Of a stretch of DNA of 64,000 nt, positions 9,093-18,172 are shown piece after piece. The DNA comes from CAWKKW01 sp963850345. GTDB lineage: Bacteria > Acidobacteriota > Terriglobia > Terriglobales > Acidobacteriaceae. The notes under the pieces are model-generated. The model was not told the origin of the DNA and ran no database searches. It saw nothing but the letters and a program-made list of their open reading frames with translations. The stretch lies in assembly GCA_963850345.1 (NCBI GenBank), contig CAWKKW010000005.1:1240001-1304000 (forward strand), written 5' to 3'. Position 1 is the first letter of the stretch. Each line of letters begins with the position of its first letter. A program made the position numbers and the translations under genes.

Positions 9093-9368
9093 TCAGTCCG
9101 ATTGCTTCTTGCCGGTGAGAAACTCGACTGTCTCCGGCGTTGGCTCCACTCCCTTCTCATCCACCGGCGTATCGCCGAAGTCCACTGCCCCGTAGTTGTA
9201 GTCTGTCCCTCCGGCTGCTGCCTCGGGCGGAGTCTTGGTTCTCTGCTCCTCGTCGGAACCCCAGCCCTGTTCGTGCGCATACTCAGCGGCCAGCCCATGA
9301 CTTCGCACGCCGAGGCCTGCGGGTTCGTGCGCTACCGGCTGTTCCTGGTCCTTCTTCTCTTCGCTCAT
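9093..9368 (-). CDS. Small acidic hypothetical protein
   Basis: This 91-residue protein is highly polar, rich in Glu, Asp, Gln and Pro, with no hydrophobic segment, suggesting a soluble and probably disordered protein. Readable stretches are AAEYAHEQGWGSDEEQ and TDYNYGAVDFGDTPVDEKG. I do not recognise a family. It lies alone between the YdeI-like gene and rnhB and points away from rnhB. It could be a lineage-specific conserved protein; the frame is judged coding from length and composition only. Confidence 0.5.
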   Translation of the reverse strand: MSEEKKDQEQPVAHEPAGLGVRSHGLAAEYAHEQGWGSDEEQRTKTPPEAAAGGTDYNYGAVDFGDTPVDEKGVEPTPETVEFLTGKKQSD

Positions 9369-9524
9369 CCTGTCGCCTCCAGTCCTTAGGATGAATGCGG
9401 CTCGCCCGGAGATTGCTGGAGCGGAGTCTGCCGCGTCTCCCAGCTTTCCCCCGAGGGAACTGCTATTTCAGGACAGATTTCCACCGCTCTGCAGGCCGGC
9501 GTGGCGGGTTACACTTTGGGGAAG

Positions 9525-10253
9525 ATGTCTTCCATCAAAAGCATTCCGGCGCCGGAGATTTTCGGCGATGAGATCGTGCGGGAGGTCTCCGCGGCGACTC
9601 GCAAGCTGCGTATGCTGCGTTCCCTGGTCTGCGGCGGCAAGTATGAACGCGCGGCCAGAACCGAGGGTGCGATGGCGATTGCCGGGGTCGATGAGGTCGG
9701 GCGAGGGTCCCTGTTCGGGCCGGTGGTGGCGGCAGCGGTGATTCTGCCCGAGAACTGTCGCATTTTGGGGCTGCGCGACTCCAAACAACTGTTACCAGAG
9801 GATCGCCAGCGGCTCGCCGCGATCGTGCGGCGTAAGGCCATTGCGATTGCCATTGAAGAGGTGGACGCCGCGACCATTGATCGTGTGAATATTTACCAGG
9901 CGACCAGGCTGGCGATGAAGGCGGCGGTTCTTAGGCTGGCGCCTGCGCCGGACCATCTATTGATCGATGCCATGCGGCTGGATCTGGAGTGCCGCCAGAC
10001 CAGCATCATCTACGGCGATTCGCTGAGCATCTCGATCGCAGCTGCCTCAGTAGTGGCCAAGGTGTATCGCGATCGACGCATGTGCGAACTCGATCAGGAG
10101 TTTCCGCAGTATGGTCTCGCATCTCATAAGGGGTACAGCACACCCGAACACCTGGCGGCGCTGCTGAAACATGGCCCCTGCGCGCTGCACCGGAAGTCGT
10201 TTCGTCCCGTGGCGCAATCATCACTGCCTTGGGATGATTTTCTGTCCTGCTAA
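9525..10253 (+). CDS. rnhB: Ribonuclease HII
   Basis: This enzyme cuts RNA in RNA-DNA hybrids and nicks at single misincorporated ribonucleotides. The catalytic acidic residues are visible in IAGVDEVGRGSLFGPVV (Asp-Glu), in LLIDAMRLDL (Asp) and in the following SISIAAASVVAKVYRDR (Asp). The 242-residue form starts at the ATG at 9525 and has about 50 residues before the first motif, longer than in many RNases HII; an in-frame GTG lies eight codons further upstream. It is followed after 24 bases by a PIG-L deacetylase gene on the same strand, so the two are probably co-transcribed. Confidence 0.95.
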   Translation: MSSIKSIPAPEIFGDEIVREVSAATRKLRMLRSLVCGGKYERAARTEGAMAIAGVDEVGRGSLFGPVVAAAVILPENCRILGLRDSKQLLPEDRQRLAAIVRRKAIAIAIEEVDAATIDRVNIYQATRLAMKAAVLRLAPAPDHLLIDAMRLDLECRQTSIIYGDSLSISIAAASVVAKVYRDRRMCELDQEFPQYGLASHKGYSTPEHLAALLKHGPCALHRKSFRPVAQSSLPWDDFLSC

Positions 10254-10277
10254 GTTCAGCTGTGCAAGGAGAGTTCT

Positions 10278-11036
10278 TTGGCCTATCGGCTGATGTGCCT
10301 GACTGCGCATCCGGATGATGAAAGTGGCGCATTCGCGGGAGCGCTGTTGACGGCGCATGCGAGAGACGCCGAGACCAGCGTGATCTGCCTGACGGAAGGC
10401 CAGGCGGCCACGTTTCGCGGGACTGCACGAACCGCCCAGGAGCTGGCCGACTTCCGTCGCGCCGAGTTTCACGCCGCCTGCAAAGTGCTGAACGTGACCT
10501 ACGGCGAGGTGCTCGAGTATCCAGACGGCGAACTGCGCCGCCAGAGTTTCTACGATCTGGCCGGCGTGCTGGTACGCAAGATTCGCGAGCGAAGGCCGCA
10601 GGTGGTGTTGACCTTTGGCGGAGATGGCGGGGTCAACCTGCACCGCGATCACACCATGATTTCCCTGCTGGCGACTGCGGCGTTTCATTGGGCAGGAAAG
10701 CAGAACGCCTATGACGAACAGATCGCCGAGGGCCTCCAGCCCTACGCACCGCAGAAGCTCTACTACTCCTCTCCGCCGTTTCTAATCACGCGCTCGTCCG
10801 AGGACGAAGGCCGCATCGCACAGGTACCTTATTCCTTGAGCGTGGACATGGCTGAGTGGAAGGATCGCAAGCTGGAGGCGTTCCTGCAGCACTCTACTCA
10901 GCGTGAGGTGCTGGAGCGAGTGCGCGAGGTTTTCGACCGTCACGCCGATATTGAACGCTACCTGCTGGTCGCGTCGAGAGCCGGCGGCAAGGCGGAAGAG
11001 GATCGGGATATCTTTCAAGGCGTGATCGAAGACTGA
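10278..11036 (+). CDS. PIG-L (LmbE-like) family deacetylase
   Basis: This 252-residue zinc-dependent deacetylase belongs to the family that removes acetyl groups from N-acetylglucosaminyl compounds. The N-terminal metal motif is CLTAHPDDESGAFAG (AHPDDE), and the second metal-binding His lies in GGVNLHRDHTMIS (HxDH). Some relatives act in bacillithiol synthesis (BshB) or lincomycin synthesis; the substrate here is unknown and no bshA or bshC is near. The start is a TTG at 10278, chosen because AGGAGA is five bases upstream and the next ATG (10296) would trim the fold. It follows rnhB by 24 bases. Confidence 0.88.
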   Translation: MAYRLMCLTAHPDDESGAFAGALLTAHARDAETSVICLTEGQAATFRGTARTAQELADFRRAEFHAACKVLNVTYGEVLEYPDGELRRQSFYDLAGVLVRKIRERRPQVVLTFGGDGGVNLHRDHTMISLLATAAFHWAGKQNAYDEQIAEGLQPYAPQKLYYSSPPFLITRSSEDEGRIAQVPYSLSVDMAEWKDRKLEAFLQHSTQREVLERVREVFDRHADIERYLLVASRAGGKAEEDRDIFQGVIED

Positions 11037-11582
11037 GTTCGCCATTTGTAACAACTGGCGACTGCTATCGAATTAGCAGGGCTAAGAACACTCGCTGGAG
11101 AGTCCGAGGACAGGAAAGTGGCGGTCTGGCATCCGCAACTCTTCCTGTGAGAGAAGTAAGGCCCGACAAGCTCAACACAGCTGGAATTCGGGAGACCCGG
11201 GGATGAGTGCAGTCACAGTGTCCATCGACCTGCGCGGGATCGATGCGGGTGCGGCCGACTGATCTCCTACGAGTTGCTTGCGATCACGTTGTTTGTCTCT
11301 GCAAGACCTGCCCGCCGATCAGCATGGCTTGCATCCGAGCGAGCGCTTCCTCTTCGCCGCGTCACCCATCCAGAGAAGAAGTACCCCTGCGAAACTCCAG
11401 ACCACCCGGCGGCCTGGAGCACATCAGACACCTACAGGGTTTGGCAGACTGCGACACGGCTGGACAGAGGGCTGCGCGGCCATCAACTCGGGAATGGGAA
11501 CACTCTTGCTCATCTCCTGTACATTGGGTTCGACCGAGCGAACGGAAGTTTTACCCCAGATCGATTTGGAAGCGAGCGACGA
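11037..11582. other. 546-base non-coding stretch upstream of the aminotransferase gene
   Basis: No convincing gene is seen. The clearest structure is an imperfect long hairpin at 11110-11158: ACAGGAA (11110-11116) pairs with TTCCTGT (11152-11158), and an inner GCGG pairs with CCGC. The aminotransferase frame stays open back to 11274, but the translated upstream part does not resemble the enzyme family. This could be a long leader, a small RNA gene or decayed sequence. Confidence 0.4.
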
Positions 11583-12761
11583 ATGGCGACGAAAAAACAT
11601 GCACTGCGGGTTGCGAAGCGGCTGGACGAAGTTGGTTTCTCCGACATTGTGCAGATCCGAAACAAAGTCATGGAGCTGCGTGAGTCGGGAACGACGGTCC
11701 ATGCCTTCCATGGCGGCGAGCCATTCTTTCCGACGCCGGATAATGTGAAGTACGCGATGATTCGGGCGCTGGTCGAGGACAAGACACTCTACGCGCCCTC
11801 CTCCGGGATTTTGCCGCTACGGCAGGCGCTCTCGCGCAAGCTGAAGGAGAGGAACCAACTCAACTTCGCCGCAGAAGAGGTGGTCATTACCAGCGGCGGG
11901 GCGCATGCGCTGTTCGCTGCTTTTCAGACGGTGCTTGATCCGGGCGACGATGTGCTGCTGTTCTCGCCTTACTGGACGCCGATTCGGGACATGATTACGG
12001 CGGCGCAGGCGAGGCCTTTGCTGGTGCCGACGGCCAGTGCGCGACGGAATGGCATGACGAAGACGTTGGAGCAGTTCTCCACCTCGCACACGCGCGCGAT
12101 CTACTACAACACGCCGCAGAATCCGACCGGATTGGTGTTCAGCCGTGCTGAGGCCGAAGAGGTTGCCGCCTTCGCCCGCAAGCACCACCTGGTTGTGTTT
12201 GCCGATGAGGCGTATGAAGACCTGGTGTACGAGGGAGAGCATGTGTCCATCGCTTCGTTGCCCGGCATGGCGGATCGCACCATCTCGAGCTTCACGTTCT
12301 CGAAGAGTTATGGGATGACCGGATGGCGGATCGGCTACGTGGCCGCTCACGAACCATTTCTATCCGGCCTGCGCAAGATGGTTCTCTACTCCACCAATGG
12401 GGTGTCGACGCCGACGCAGTGGGCCGCACTGGAAGCGCTCTCTATGCCGGTGTCGATGCTGGCCCAGCGGCGGGAGCAATATCGCGAACGCCGCGATCTG
12501 CTGGTAAGCGGGCTGAAGGAACTGGGTTTCGAGTGCGAGATTCCGCAGGGCGCGTTCTATGCCTTCCCGCGCGCCGATGTGATTGCCAGGGAGAGCCGCA
12601 AGGCGGCGGCAACGCTCCTCGAACAGGCCCACGTAGCGACCATTCCCGGCGTGGTATTCGGGGCTCAGGGCGAGGGACATCTGCGCTTTGGATATGCAAC
12701 CTCGACGGACGCAATTCGCGCAGGTCTCGGGGCTTTGAAGGAGTTTCGTGCCAAGGGTTAG
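11583..12761 (+). CDS. PLP-dependent class I/II aminotransferase
   Basis: The 392-residue protein is a fold-type I aminotransferase. Features in order: the N-terminal FHGGEPFFPTPDNVK, the PLP-phosphate region TSGGAHALFAAFQ, NTPQNPTG (cofactor and carboxylate contacts), VVFADEAYEDLVYEG (Asp contacting the pyridine nitrogen), SFSKSYGMTGWRIGY type motif seen as TFSKSYGMTGWRIGY (PLP lysine in FSK), and the C-terminal HLRFGYATS (substrate-carboxylate Arg). Such enzymes transfer amino groups between amino acids and 2-oxo acids; aspartate- or aromatic-type activity is likely but cannot be fixed. The ATG at 11583 was chosen because family similarity begins there; the frame is open about 100 codons upstream and no strong ribosome-binding site is seen. 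Confidence 0.9.
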   Translation: MATKKHALRVAKRLDEVGFSDIVQIRNKVMELRESGTTVHAFHGGEPFFPTPDNVKYAMIRALVEDKTLYAPSSGILPLRQALSRKLKERNQLNFAAEEVVITSGGAHALFAAFQTVLDPGDDVLLFSPYWTPIRDMITAAQARPLLVPTASARRNGMTKTLEQFSTSHTRAIYYNTPQNPTGLVFSRAEAEEVAAFARKHHLVVFADEAYEDLVYEGEHVSIASLPGMADRTISSFTFSKSYGMTGWRIGYVAAHEPFLSGLRKMVLYSTNGVSTPTQWAALEALSMPVSMLAQRREQYRERRDLLVSGLKELGFECEIPQGAFYAFPRADVIARESRKAAATLLEQAHVATIPGVVFGAQGEGHLRFGYATSTDAIRAGLGALKEFRAKG

Positions 12762-12775
12762 GGGACGTTCGCTCC

Positions 12776-14005
12776 TCAGCGATTGCGATATGGCGCGATC
12801 TGCAAGCCATCGTCGTAGGCTGACTTGAGCAGCATGGCGATTTGCTTGAGGTGGAGTTGGACCGCATAGATACGAAGCATTTCATGCAGCGGAAAATTGA
12901 CGCTGGTGTGGCGCGCCTCGGAGACTCGCGCTTCCAGAGCTTGCATTTCCCTGTCCATGTCGAGCGCGGTGCGGTTCTTCCCGAAGTTCCACCGCTGCAC
13001 ACTTTTCGCCAGCAAGGGAAATCCATGGCCGATGGCGTTGATCAGGTTGCCCATTTCCGGTTCGTAGCGTTCAGCGAATCGGTCGTCTGCACTCTCCCGC
13101 ACCGCCAGGTCGAGCGCCAGGATGACCTCGAAGAGAGAGCGGCCCGCGTCGTAGAAAACGGCCAGACCTTCCAAGCTCGCTTCGCTGCTCGACGGTTCGC
13201 TGCGGGCTGACTTGAGCAGGCTTTCGTTGGTACGCAGCAGTTGGTCCAGAGCTTGTTTCTGCTCAGTCAATTCGGGTGGCAATTCGCTGCGAAAGCCGCG
13301 CATGAGCGTATCGAACAGCATTCCCAGTGACGTGAACTCCTGCGCCAGCCCTTGCTGTAAATGCTGGCGGGCGCGCCGCGGAAGGACAAAGGTGGACACC
13401 GCAAGCGCAACCACGATGCCGAGCGCAACCTCGAGGAAACGGTCGGTGGCGATACGCCAATGGGAGCCATTGCGCTGGACCAGCATCACGATGGTCACTG
13501 TGACTCCGGCCAGTCTCGAGCTGTTGCGTAGACCGAAGCCTCCGCAGATAAGCACTGCACTCAGGATGGCGAGAGCGAACGCCAGCGGGTGCGGCCCCCA
13601 GGGTGAGGCCACAAATCCGATGACCGCCCCGATGGCGGTGCCGATCAGGCGATCCCGCGAGGCGGTGATGGTCGAACCTACATTCGATTGCAGAACGATG
13701 ATGGAGCTGATAGCCGACCAGTAGCCTTCATGAAGTCCGAATCGCAGCGAAATCCAGTAGCAGAAACCCGCCGCCAGCGCTGTCTTCGCCCCTTGAAGCA
13801 GCAGGTTGAAGCGGTCCGAGTTGCGGAGGCGAGCGTTCGCCTGAATGAGCATCTGCAGCATCGTCTGTGTAGAGACTAACGCCACAGTGGAAGGGGTAAA
13901 AGCTGAATCGGTATCGTGAATAGCCTGGTCCATGGTTTGCGAGGGCGCTTTCGATCCACCGCCCAGATACAGTCGACCACGCATTCGCAGCAGGGGAAAG
14001 TGCAT
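12776..14005 (-). CDS. FUSC family membrane protein
   Basis: This 409-residue protein has a cluster of hydrophobic segments between about residues 65 and 215 (GYWSAISSIIVLQSNVGST, IGTAIGAVIGFVASPWG and others), followed by a mainly helical soluble C-terminal half. That is the layout of the fusaric acid resistance-like (FUSC) superfamily, whose larger members export aromatic acids. It is about half the length of AaeB/YccS proteins and has a single membrane module, so a pump role is not certain. Start alternatives are ATGs at 14005 and 13933; neither has a good ribosome-binding site. It is divergent from a 2-hydroxyacid dehydrogenase gene. Confidence 0.75.
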   Translation of the reverse strand: MHFPLLRMRGRLYLGGGSKAPSQTMDQAIHDTDSAFTPSTVALVSTQTMLQMLIQANARLRNSDRFNLLLQGAKTALAAGFCYWISLRFGLHEGYWSAISSIIVLQSNVGSTITASRDRLIGTAIGAVIGFVASPWGPHPLAFALAILSAVLICGGFGLRNSSRLAGVTVTIVMLVQRNGSHWRIATDRFLEVALGIVVALAVSTFVLPRRARQHLQQGLAQEFTSLGMLFDTLMRGFRSELPPELTEQKQALDQLLRTNESLLKSARSEPSSSEASLEGLAVFYDAGRSLFEVILALDLAVRESADDRFAERYEPEMGNLINAIGHGFPLLAKSVQRWNFGKNRTALDMDREMQALEARVSEARHTSVNFPLHEMLRIYAVQLHLKQIAMLLKSAYDDGLQIAPYRNR

Positions 14006-14074
14006 AGGTCACGGCTCTTTGGCCACGCACCATGTAGCATGGAAGGATTGAGTTCTCGATCCAAGTGAGGCGGA

Positions 14075-15040
14075 ATGCTACGGGTAGGTGTGCCGGATTG
14101 GTCTGAAGAAGAGCTGCTCGCGGCCTTCCCGAGGGAGATCGAACTGATCCGGATTCCTGCTGAGCCGGCGACCGAAATCACAATTGAATTCTGGATTCCA
14201 CCTGTGTATCCCAAGGCGGCCGCAAAGGTCGTTCCTCACCTGGATGGCGTGGCGGTGGCACAATCCTTGTTGGCAGGAGTGGACTGGCTGCTCAGGATGG
14301 TTCCTGAAAATGTAACTGTCTGTGATGCACAAGGCGTGCACAACGTCGCGACGGCGGAATGGGTAGTAGGAGCGATCTTTGCTGCGCTCAAGAACTTCCC
14401 TCTCTACACCCAACTCCAGATGGCAGAGAGTTGGTACCGTCGCAAGGAAGCGGACGAGGCGTACCGTGCTATGCAGCGGATCGAAAAGATCTCCAATCCT
14501 CCCGTGCTGGTCGAGGAGGTCGCCGGCAAGACGGTGATGATTGTCGGCTACGGTTCCATCGGGCGCTCGATTGAAGAGCGGCTGGCGCCGTTTGGAGTGA
14601 ACTTCGTGCGCGTTGCCCGCTCCGTGCGGCCCGGAATCGAGCCGGTGGAGAAACTGCGCAGCCTGTTGCCGCTGGCGGACATCGTTTTGCTGATCGTGCC
14701 TCTGACTGCGGAGACCGAAAAGATGATGGGTGCGGCAGAGCTTGCCGAGATGAAGCAAGGTGCGCTGCTGGTCAATGCCGCGCGCGGTCCGGTAGTCGAT
14801 TCGGAATCGCTGCTGGCAGCGCTGCAGGCAGGGAAGATCAGAGCGGTCGTGGATGTAACCGATCCAGAGCCTCTACCCGAGGGTCACCCGCTGTGGCGTG
14901 CGCCCAACCTGCTGATAACTCCGCATGTGGCCGCGTCGAGTCCACTATTCATGGCGCGGGCCTTTGCCTTCGCTGCGGAGCAGGTGACTCGTTACTTACA
15001 CGGGCAACCGCTCAACAACATCGTGCAGGGCGAGTACTAG
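14075..15040 (+). CDS. D-isomer-specific 2-hydroxyacid dehydrogenase
   Basis: This 321-residue NAD(P)-dependent dehydrogenase interconverts a 2-oxo acid and a D-2-hydroxy acid. The Rossmann motif is GYGSIGRSIEERL. The catalytic residues are Arg in NAARGPVVD, Glu in VTDPEPLPEGHPLW and His in ITPHVAASSP. Specificity (glycerate, lactate, phosphoglycerate and so on) cannot be told. The start ATG has GAGG four bases upstream. It converges on the FAD/Fe-S oxidase gene, with only 15 bases between stop codons; both act on 2-hydroxy acids, so the two may work on related substrates, although they are on opposite strands. Confidence 0.9.
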   Translation: MLRVGVPDWSEEELLAAFPREIELIRIPAEPATEITIEFWIPPVYPKAAAKVVPHLDGVAVAQSLLAGVDWLLRMVPENVTVCDAQGVHNVATAEWVVGAIFAALKNFPLYTQLQMAESWYRRKEADEAYRAMQRIEKISNPPVLVEEVAGKTVMIVGYGSIGRSIEERLAPFGVNFVRVARSVRPGIEPVEKLRSLLPLADIVLLIVPLTAETEKMMGAAELAEMKQGALLVNAARGPVVDSESLLAALQAGKIRAVVDVTDPEPLPEGHPLWRAPNLLITPHVAASSPLFMARAFAFAAEQVTRYLHGQPLNNIVQGEY

Positions 15041-15055
15041 AGCGGTGCGTAAGTG

Positions 15056-18001
15056 CTAGACGCGACCACCGCAGATCACTTCGGCGAAATGGACGGCACG
15101 ACGCGGCGAGTTCTGCGCGATCTGTTCGCGGCAGCTAAAGCCGTCGCTCACCAGCAGCGTGTCAGCGGCTGCCTGGCGCACGGCTGGCAATAGCACGCGT
15201 TCGCCGAGAGCCTGCGAGACCTCAAACTTCTCTTTCTCGAAGCCGAAGGGTCCGGCCATGCCGCAGCAACCCGAGTCCAGCACCTGAACGTCCGCACCCG
15301 TAGCGGTGAGGATCGACACTTCGGCGGTCATCTTCATCATTGTCTTGTGGTGGCAGTGGCCGTGGAGCAAGATTTTTCTTCCCGGCAACTGCGGCGGCCG
15401 GTAATCCGGAACGCGGCGGACGAGGAATTCACTGAGCAGGAAAGTTTGATTGCAGAGGCGGTGGGCGCGCTCGTTATGCGGAAGCAGATTGATCAGCTCA
15501 TCGCGGAAGACGCTGGCGCAACTGGGCTCCAGAATCACGAAGGGCATCCCGGCATCGATCTGAGGCGCGAGTCGATCAAGAATGGTTTCGAGATAGCGGC
15601 GCGCTTCCTTTAAGAATCCAAAGTCATAGAGCGGACGACCGCAGCAGATATGTTCTCGCGGCGTTTGCACGCGGAATCCTGCGGTGGTGAGAACGTTTTG
15701 GGCCGCGGTCAGGCTGCTCGGGTGGAAGTAGTTATTCCAGGTATCCGGCCACAGGAGCACAGAAGGCAATGCAGCAGTCGACGGGTCGCTCCGACGCGGT
15801 AAACCGCTTTGAAAGCTGCGCGGCGCGAAGGCGGGCAAGGTCCGCGCCGGCGCAACACCGGCGATCGACTTGATGAGATCGCACAGGCCCGGGGCCTGCA
15901 TGGACAGATTCGCGAGGCGCGGCGTGATGCCGGGAATCGCCGAGGCCATCGAAGCCCAGCGATCCATGAATCCGAAGAGGTAGTCGCGCAGCGGATGCCG
16001 GCGATCTTCGTAGTAGTGCGATAGAAACTCGGACTTATAAGTCGCGATATCTACGTTGACCGGGCACTCCGTCTTGCACGCCTTGCAGGAGAGGCAGAGG
16101 TCGAGTGCCTCGCGCACCTCTTCGCTCTTCCAGCCGCCGGTGAGCACGTCGCCTTCGAGCATCTCCCACAACAGGTGAGCGCGTCCGCGGGTGGAGTGTT
16201 TCTCCTCGCGAGTCACCATGTAGCTGGGACACATGGTGCCAGTTTCCTGTTTGCGGCAGGCGCCCACGCCCACGCAGCGCAATGTCGCGCGAGCCATAGA
16301 TCCGCGGTCGGCGGGAAATTGAAAATGCGTTTCGGTTGGCCGCTCTTTGTATCCCGCACCGAGGCGAAGGTTCTCAGCGGGATCGTAGACGGCGCCCGGA
16401 TCAATGAGCTTGCCGGGATTCATGCGGTTCTCAGGATCCCAGAGCGCCTTGAATTCGCGGAAGGCCTGCATCAACTCCGGACCAAACATTTTCGGCAGCA
16501 GCGAGGCGCGCGCCTGACCGTCGCCGTGTTCGCCGGAGAGAGAGCCGCCATGATCGAGAACGATATCTGCCGCGCGTTCGATGAACTCACGAAATTTGCG
16601 AATGCCTGGTTCGCTCTCCAGATCGAAGTTGATGCGGAGATGCACACAACCCTGACCGAAGTGCCCGTACATCGGGCTGCGATATCCGAACTCGGTCATA
16701 AGCCGGTCGATGTCGCGCAGGTAGGAGCCCAGCTTCGACGGAGGTACGGCAGCATCTTCCCAGCCCTCCCAACCTTCCGGCTCGCCGGGAACGAAGACCG
16801 TCGCGCCGAGTGCGGATTCACGCACATGCCAGACGCGGGACGCTTCGCTGGGTGTGTAGGTGCGGGCGATCGGCGGATCCGCCATTCCGGCCACGCCGTG
16901 CATCATCGCAATTACCTGCGCATCTGCAGCCTCGGGCGACCAATCTCCGAGTTCAATGAGAAGAAAGCCGCGGCCTTCAGGAAGCAACTGAACGTCGTCG
17001 ACGGCCAGATGTTTCCTGAGCATGAAGTCAACCAGCATGCCATCGAAACCTTCTAGTCCAATCGGCTTGTATTCGAGGATGAAGGGCACCGCGTCGGCGG
17101 CAAGAAAGGGGTTCGCGAAGCCCAGCACGATGAGTCGTCGATGCGGAGGGCTGTCAGCCAACTGAAGGGTGGCGCCTACAATGGTCGCGCAGGTACCTTC
17201 GCTACCCACCAGCGCGCGAGCCACATGAAAGCCGTTCTCCGGCAGCAATTCGTCGAGGTTGTATCCAGAGACTCGCCGCGGAATACGCGGAAACTTCTGT
17301 CGAATCAGCGAAGCGTACTTGTCGCGGATGCGCACCAGCCCGGCATAGATCTGGGCACGGCGATCGTTGCCGGCGAGAATGGCCGCGAGTTCCTCATCGC
17401 TGGTCGCGCCCACCGTCATGCGGGTTCCGTCGTAGAGCACGATGTCGAGCGACTCGACGTTATCGACTGTCTTTCCGGCGATCAGCCCGTGGACGCCGCA
17501 GGAGTTATTGCCGATCATGCCGCCGAGGGTGCAGCGGCTGTGCGTGGCTGGGTCGGGTCCGAAGGTGAGGTTGTGAACCTCGGCTGCTTCGCGCAACCGA
17601 TCGAGTACGATGCCCGGCTCGACCTGCGCGAGTTTGGTCGCAGGGTCGAGAGCAGCAATGGAGCGCATGTACTTGGAGAAATCGAGCACGACCGCAACAT
17701 TGCAACCCTGTCCCGCAAGGCTGGTGCCCGCACCGCGAGCCAAGACCGGCGCTTCGAATTCGCGGCAGGCTGCGAGTGCAGCTTCAACATCCGCAGCATC
17801 ACGCGGAACCACAAGACCGATGGGGACCTGGCGGTAATTGGAAGAGTCGGTCGCGTAGAGAGCGCGCGCGGATGGATCAAATCGGACCTCTCCGCGAATG
17901 GTAGACAGCAGCCGCTGTTCTAGTTCCTGCGAGGCACGAAATCCCTCGTGCGGGTGCGGACCGGATTGCAGGATTTGGAACGGTGCGGAAGATTCCATCA
18001 C
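15056..18001 (-). CDS. FAD-binding and Fe-S-containing D-lactate dehydrogenase-type oxidoreductase
   Basis: This 981-residue protein fuses two modules. An FAD-binding PCMH domain and FAD-linked oxidase C-terminal domain (about residues 40-540) include VLARGAGTSLAGQGCNVAV and SGEHGDGQARASLLPKMFG. A GlpC-like Fe-S part follows, with cysteine clusters CVGVGACRKQETGTMCP and CLSCKACKTECPVNVD (two 4Fe-4S sites) and a CCG-type domain (GHCHHKT, LDSGCCGMAGPFG). The layout matches membrane-associated D-lactate (or D-2-hydroxyglutarate) dehydrogenases that pass electrons to quinones. GTG (18001) and ATG (17998) starts adjoin; AGGA lies seven bases before the GTG. The next upstream gene on the same strand is a monocarboxylate-type symporter. 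Confidence 0.88.
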   Translation of the reverse strand: MMESSAPFQILQSGPHPHEGFRASQELEQRLLSTIRGEVRFDPSARALYATDSSNYRQVPIGLVVPRDAADVEAALAACREFEAPVLARGAGTSLAGQGCNVAVVLDFSKYMRSIAALDPATKLAQVEPGIVLDRLREAAEVHNLTFGPDPATHSRCTLGGMIGNNSCGVHGLIAGKTVDNVESLDIVLYDGTRMTVGATSDEELAAILAGNDRRAQIYAGLVRIRDKYASLIRQKFPRIPRRVSGYNLDELLPENGFHVARALVGSEGTCATIVGATLQLADSPPHRRLIVLGFANPFLAADAVPFILEYKPIGLEGFDGMLVDFMLRKHLAVDDVQLLPEGRGFLLIELGDWSPEAADAQVIAMMHGVAGMADPPIARTYTPSEASRVWHVRESALGATVFVPGEPEGWEGWEDAAVPPSKLGSYLRDIDRLMTEFGYRSPMYGHFGQGCVHLRINFDLESEPGIRKFREFIERAADIVLDHGGSLSGEHGDGQARASLLPKMFGPELMQAFREFKALWDPENRMNPGKLIDPGAVYDPAENLRLGAGYKERPTETHFQFPADRGSMARATLRCVGVGACRKQETGTMCPSYMVTREEKHSTRGRAHLLWEMLEGDVLTGGWKSEEVREALDLCLSCKACKTECPVNVDIATYKSEFLSHYYEDRRHPLRDYLFGFMDRWASMASAIPGITPRLANLSMQAPGLCDLIKSIAGVAPARTLPAFAPRSFQSGLPRRSDPSTAALPSVLLWPDTWNNYFHPSSLTAAQNVLTTAGFRVQTPREHICCGRPLYDFGFLKEARRYLETILDRLAPQIDAGMPFVILEPSCASVFRDELINLLPHNERAHRLCNQTFLLSEFLVRRVPDYRPPQLPGRKILLHGHCHHKTMMKMTAEVSILTATGADVQVLDSGCCGMAGPFGFEKEKFEVSQALGERVLLPAVRQAAADTLLVSDGFSCREQIAQNSPRRAVHFAEVICGGRV

Positions 18002-18172
18002 CGAAGAATCCTAGCAGGCAGGGAATGCCGTTGTGGGCCTAAATTTATGAACGATTTCAAGCAGTGCACTCCGCTGCGTTCCATCAACTTACCCAGAGCG
18101 ATCTGCGTCCGCTTTGACCTGATTCCTGCATGGAATGGCGCTGCAAGCAGGACCCTATGTCCTCCCTGGCTG

